A stretch of 25,017 bases of DNA from Clostridia bacterium (GTDB taxonomy: Bacteria; Bacillota; Clostridia; Christensenellales; UBA1242). This document shows, piece by piece, positions 22,488-25,017 of the stretch (positions within the stretch are counted from its first letter, which is position 1; every line of letters begins with the position of its first letter). Below the pieces are notes generated by a model. It saw nothing but the letters and a program-made list of their open reading frames with translations. It had not been told where the DNA came from and did no database searches. The stretch is taken from NCBI GenBank assembly GCA_900768425.1, contig CAAGCR010000111.1, positions 1-25,017 on the forward strand, in the 5' to 3' direction. The position numbers and the translations under genes were made by a program.

Positions 22488-22570
22488 CCCCTCGCAAGCG
22501 TTTGATTTATCAAACGAAATCGCGTAAGCGATTTCAAAATTTTGCGAAAGCAAAATTTGCTTGCGAGGGG
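22488..22570. repeat. cloverleaf palindromic repeat, copy 4
   Basis: A perfect 12-bp closing stem CCCCTCGCAAGC (22488-22499) with GCTTGCGAGGGG (22559-22570). Inside: GTTTGA-TTTA-TCAAAC (22500-22515), GAAATCGC-GTAA-GCGATTTC (22516-22535) and AAATTTTGC-GAAA-GCAAAATTT (22537-22558). Only one base (22536) is unpaired at the junction. It ends 4 bp from the stop of the Ig-like gene, so it would be the 3' end of that transcript. Confidence 0.85.
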
Positions 22571-22574
22571 TTGT

Positions 22575-24152
22575 TTATCTCACCACAATGTTTAGTGTGA
22601 TTGCAATATTATATTTTTGATTAAATACGTACAATGTTGTGACGCCTTGTTTTAAAATGTAAAGTTTAATTAAACCATTTATAGATTCATCAATTTCATT
22701 TGTTTTTGTTACAATAGTTTCATCACCAATAGTAAAACCAAACACACAATTTGAAATTGTCGTATTGTCATCACTATCCTTTAAAGCTAACCGTATAAAT
22801 ATTTCGCAATCGGCTTCATAAGTAATGGTTAAACAATCATCACTTAAAATGTAATTGTCTGTTGTAGAATAAAATATACTCTTTACAATTTCATAAGAAG
22901 AAACTTTTGAAATATTTACAACTAAGACTGTGACATCATTAAATAACACGTTCACTGTTTGTGTATCTTTTACATTTAGGGTTATTTTATCATCCGCCAA
23001 ACTTACACCGGATGAAGTATTATAACTTATTGCACCATAAGCATAAGAAGGTTCAATATTTAACTTAAAACCATATGGAATATTTTGTTGTAAATTTAAT
23101 TTTATGGTTTCCCCTAAAAGTTTTTCTTGATTATTAAAAATGATTGCAGTGGGTTCAATTATTTGTACATTTATTGTATACTCTTTCTCAATGCCACTAA
23201 TTTCCGATTTAAACAAAAGTTTGCCCATTCCAACTTTCAACGCACAAATTTTGTTATCGCAAATTGTCGCACAATCACCAAACACACTTACATTAATTTT
23301 GTCATTCGTATTTGGTTTTGTGTTAATATCAAAAGTTGAATTATTGTAATAACCATCACTGTTTGCATCACTGATATAATTTTCGTTAAACAAATATAGA
23401 TTGATATTGTTATCGTTTAAAACATTATTCGTAAATGTTACACTAAAATTATTTGGATATTCATATGCGGTTAATACTTTTGTGTCTCTTTTACAATATT
23501 TAAATTCATACTTAAACACAAAATTTCCATAATTAATGACTTTAAATTTGTATTTTAAAATATTCTTTTCTTTAGAAATTAAAGAAACATTCGCAACAAA
23601 GTCATCATCGTATCCCAATTTAGGGATTTCATCAACTATTGCATTTTCGGTAATTTGTAAAATATAATAATTATTAACATACAAATAATCACACTTTATG
23701 CCACTTTCATTTACTATTCCATAATCGTAATCACTTACCGCATCTTTGATTATTAGCGTTGTGGTTTTCTCAATCTTTGGTTCACAATTAATGCTAACCT
23801 TTATCTGAGTTTCTCCAACTTTAATAGGCGTAATTTTTAAATCATTATCAATATTTGCAATGGTGTTGTCCAAAATTTCAACACTAACAGCATAGTTCCC
23901 CAAGTCGGTAACGGTGTAAGTATAAGTGTATGTTTCAAATTTATCAATTTCAATGCTTGCCGTAACACTTAAAGTCGGCTTGCTAACCGGTTGAGTATCT
24001 ATTATAGGATTTGAGTCATCCATAGGTTGTTGACCTGATGCATTTACATCTTTAATTATTTTAATTGTAAAAACAGTTCCAGCGGTAAGTATTACCACTA
24101 GAATCAAAACTAGAATAAAAATAAATTTCCTTTTATTCTCCATTTTCAACAT
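22575..24152 (-). CDS. membrane-anchored extracellular protein with Ig-like (BIG2-type) repeats
   Basis: 525 residues from ATG 24152 (a second ATG three codons on is equally possible). A basic N-terminus and one transmembrane helix (about 10-31, FIFILVLILVVILTAGTVF) are followed by an Asp/Pro linker, then a large beta-rich exterior. Segments such as NIDNDLKITPIKVGETQIKVSI, GDCATICDNKICALKVGMGKL and VSLADDKITLNVKDTQTVNVLF have the BIG2-like pattern of a value followed by a constant-strand turn. It lacks LPXTG and is N-terminally anchored. Function unknown; adhesin or wall-associated. No SD; TGACATAAT ends 6 bp before the ATG. A 0A-box-like TTGCCGAAA lies at 24172-24180, within the likely promoter. 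Confidence 0.75.
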   Translation of the reverse strand: MLKMENKRKFIFILVLILVVILTAGTVFTIKIIKDVNASGQQPMDDSNPIIDTQPVSKPTLSVTASIEIDKFETYTYTYTVTDLGNYAVSVEILDNTIANIDNDLKITPIKVGETQIKVSINCEPKIEKTTTLIIKDAVSDYDYGIVNESGIKCDYLYVNNYYILQITENAIVDEIPKLGYDDDFVANVSLISKEKNILKYKFKVINYGNFVFKYEFKYCKRDTKVLTAYEYPNNFSVTFTNNVLNDNNINLYLFNENYISDANSDGYYNNSTFDINTKPNTNDKINVSVFGDCATICDNKICALKVGMGKLLFKSEISGIEKEYTINVQIIEPTAIIFNNQEKLLGETIKLNLQQNIPYGFKLNIEPSYAYGAISYNTSSGVSLADDKITLNVKDTQTVNVLFNDVTVLVVNISKVSSYEIVKSIFYSTTDNYILSDDCLTITYEADCEIFIRLALKDSDDNTTISNCVFGFTIGDETIVTKTNEIDESINGLIKLYILKQGVTTLYVFNQKYNIAITLNIVVR

Positions 24153-24491
24153 ATAAAAATTATGTCACAAATTGCCGAAAATACAAAATATTTTAAAGAA
24201 AATGTAAAAATTATAACATTTTTGTATTAAATTTCCTTTTAAATTAGACATTTAGAACATATTTTCAATATAATATCACTAAATAGCATTAATTTTAGCA
24301 TTTGTTTGTTTGAAATCAGCCCCTATCCGCTATCTCATTAGCATATTTTTTACATAATTAAACATAAAAATATCTTCCACATCAATACAGCCTCAAACTT
24401 TAAAACTCATTACTATAACCTCCAACAAAGACATCATTCGTATCTCAATAAAAATAATCTAATCAGCACCAAAATAAATTAATAAAAAAGT

Positions 24492-24520
24492 TTGACAAAC
24501 CTGCCCCATTTAACTACAAT
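24492..24520 (+). promoter_or_regulatory. near-consensus promoter upstream of tRNA-half array
   Basis: TTGACA (24492-24497) and TACAAT (24515-24520) with a 17-bp spacer. CATTTAACTACAATA is repeated 43 bp downstream (24550-24564). It points into the tRNA-like array starting at 24689; no ORF lies between. The gap 24153-24491 holds the start region of the Ig-like gene and otherwise nothing I recognise. Confidence 0.7.
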
Positions 24521-24688
24521 AGAAAAGTAGCAAATTTTTGAAGGAAAGCATTTAACTACAATATATTTTGTTTAACCACAACAAACAATCCAATTATTGT
24601 AGAAAAACAACAATTCAACCTTTAATAAAACCAAAAAATCATTTCACTCGCTAATTTTTACCGCAAAAACTATTCAAGAACAACATCT

Positions 24689-24727
24689 GCTACTGTGTCT
24701 CTAGAGGCAAGAGGCACCACCTTGGCA
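24689..24727 (+). pseudogene. degenerate tRNA-Thr 5'-half, unit 1
   Basis: Recognisable by alignment with unit 2: GCTACTGTG, then a disturbed D arm, then CACCACCTTGGC. It is followed by a ~64-bp spacer that is about 90% identical to the one after unit 3. A still more degenerate spacer precedes it (from about 24640). Confidence 0.6.
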
Positions 24728-24791
24728 AAACAAAAATAGCACTTTTTAACCACCAAATTTCACCGCAAAAATCAATCAAAAAACAGCATCT

Positions 24792-24830
24792 GCTGGTGTG
24801 GCTCAGCGGTAGAACACCACCTTGGTAAGG
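24792..24830 (+). pseudogene. tRNA-Thr(GGU) 5'-half, unit 2
   Basis: Acceptor 5' strand GCTGGTG, D arm GCTC-AGCGGTA-GAAC (one mismatch), anticodon stem CCACC and loop TTGGTAA with anticodon GGT, then only GG before the similarity stops. No 3' anticodon stem, T arm (GGTTCGA) or acceptor 3' strand follows. Confidence 0.8.
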
Positions 24831-24888
24831 AATTTTGGGGCAAAATTTACAACTTAATATTTCCAAATTTTATGGAGCAACAACTTAT

Positions 24889-24926
24889 GCTAACGTAGCT
24901 CAGTAGGTAGAGCACTTGCTTGGTAA
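24889..24926 (+). pseudogene. tRNA-Thr(GGU) 5'-half of a second type, unit 3
   Basis: GCTAACG-TA-GCTC-AGTAGGTA-GAGC-A-CTTGC-TTGGTAA: an intact 5' half with a canonical D arm and the GGT anticodon, but different acceptor and anticodon stems from unit 2. It ends at the anticodon loop. Confidence 0.8.
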
Positions 24927-24989
24927 AACAAAAACAGCACTTTTTAACCACTAAATTTCACCGCAAAATTGAATCAAAAACAGCACTAT

Positions 24990-25017
24990 GCTGGTGTGGC
25001 TCAGCGGTAGAGCACCA
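24990..25017 (+). tRNA. tRNA-Thr-like gene start, unit 4, cut by window end
   Basis: GCTGGTG-TG-GCTC-AGCGGTA-GAGC-ACCA matches unit 2 but with a perfect D stem. It may be a full tRNA-Thr gene or another half; the window ends before the anticodon. Confidence 0.55.

Noticed and set aside
24689..24926. Functional tRNA genes for units 1-3
   Set aside because: None has a 3' anticodon stem, T arm or acceptor 3' strand; similarity ends at the anticodon loop.

Overview
The window looks like a chromosomal segment of an uncultured, AT-rich, spore-forming Clostridia-type Firmicute. It carries spo0A, spoIIE and a SipL-like LysM/DUF3794 spore protein, Gram-positive-style Shine-Dalgarno sites, and SipW-type and lipoprotein signals. 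No species-level identification is possible from the sequence alone.

The outstanding feature is a complete diversity-generating retroelement (DGR) at about 1.2-5.1 kb on the minus strand. In transcription order it has: a surface-type variable protein (4960-3386) whose last ~45 codons are the variable region (VR, 3400-3530); an Avd-like four-helix accessory protein (3262-2690); the template region (TR, 2531-2661); a structured spacer; the DGR-type reverse transcriptase (2313-1285); and a rho-independent terminator (1221-1262). TR and VR align over 131 bp without gaps. All 22 differences fall at adenines of the TR coding strand, which is the signature of adenine-specific mutagenic retrohoming. 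The variable protein is preceded by a perfect-consensus sigma-A promoter (TTGACA, 17 bp, TATAAT) whose spacer contains an uninterrupted run of ten G. That is the textbook layout of a slipped-strand, phase-variable promoter. I infer two layers of variation on one displayed protein: on/off or graded switching of expression, and targeted hypermutation of its ligand-binding face.

Region by region: 51-440 small lipoprotein; 445-1038 membrane-anchored J-domain protein; 1221-5080 DGR; 5130-5172 strong bidirectional terminator; 5186-8011 uvrA; 8294-8971 DnaQ-like exonuclease; 9240-9690 non-coding cluster of multi-hairpin repeats; 9741-10505 spo0A; 10748-11221 small unknown protein; 11291-13021 ABC exporter, preceded by a 23-codon ORF with its own promoter, SD and terminator; 13640-13925 non-coding hairpin array; 13931-15463 SipL-like protein; 15602-17908 spoIIE; 18084-19576 mscL coupled to a SHOCT-domain membrane protein; 19719-20099 PH-like protein; 20364-21200 DegV lipid-binding protein; 21642-22286 HTH membrane regulator; 22575-24152 membrane-anchored Ig-like protein; 24492-25017 a promoter followed by a tandem array of tRNA-Thr 5'-half sequences.

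Two further non-coding systems stand out. One is a dispersed family of cloverleaf-shaped palindromic repeats (9312-9400, 9606-9678, 21288-21358, 22488-22570): a closing stem around three hairpins, with compensatory base changes between copies. The other is a roughly 100-bp-period array of tRNA-Thr(GGU) 5' halves that end at the anticodon loop, downstream of a near-consensus promoter and running off the right edge of the window.
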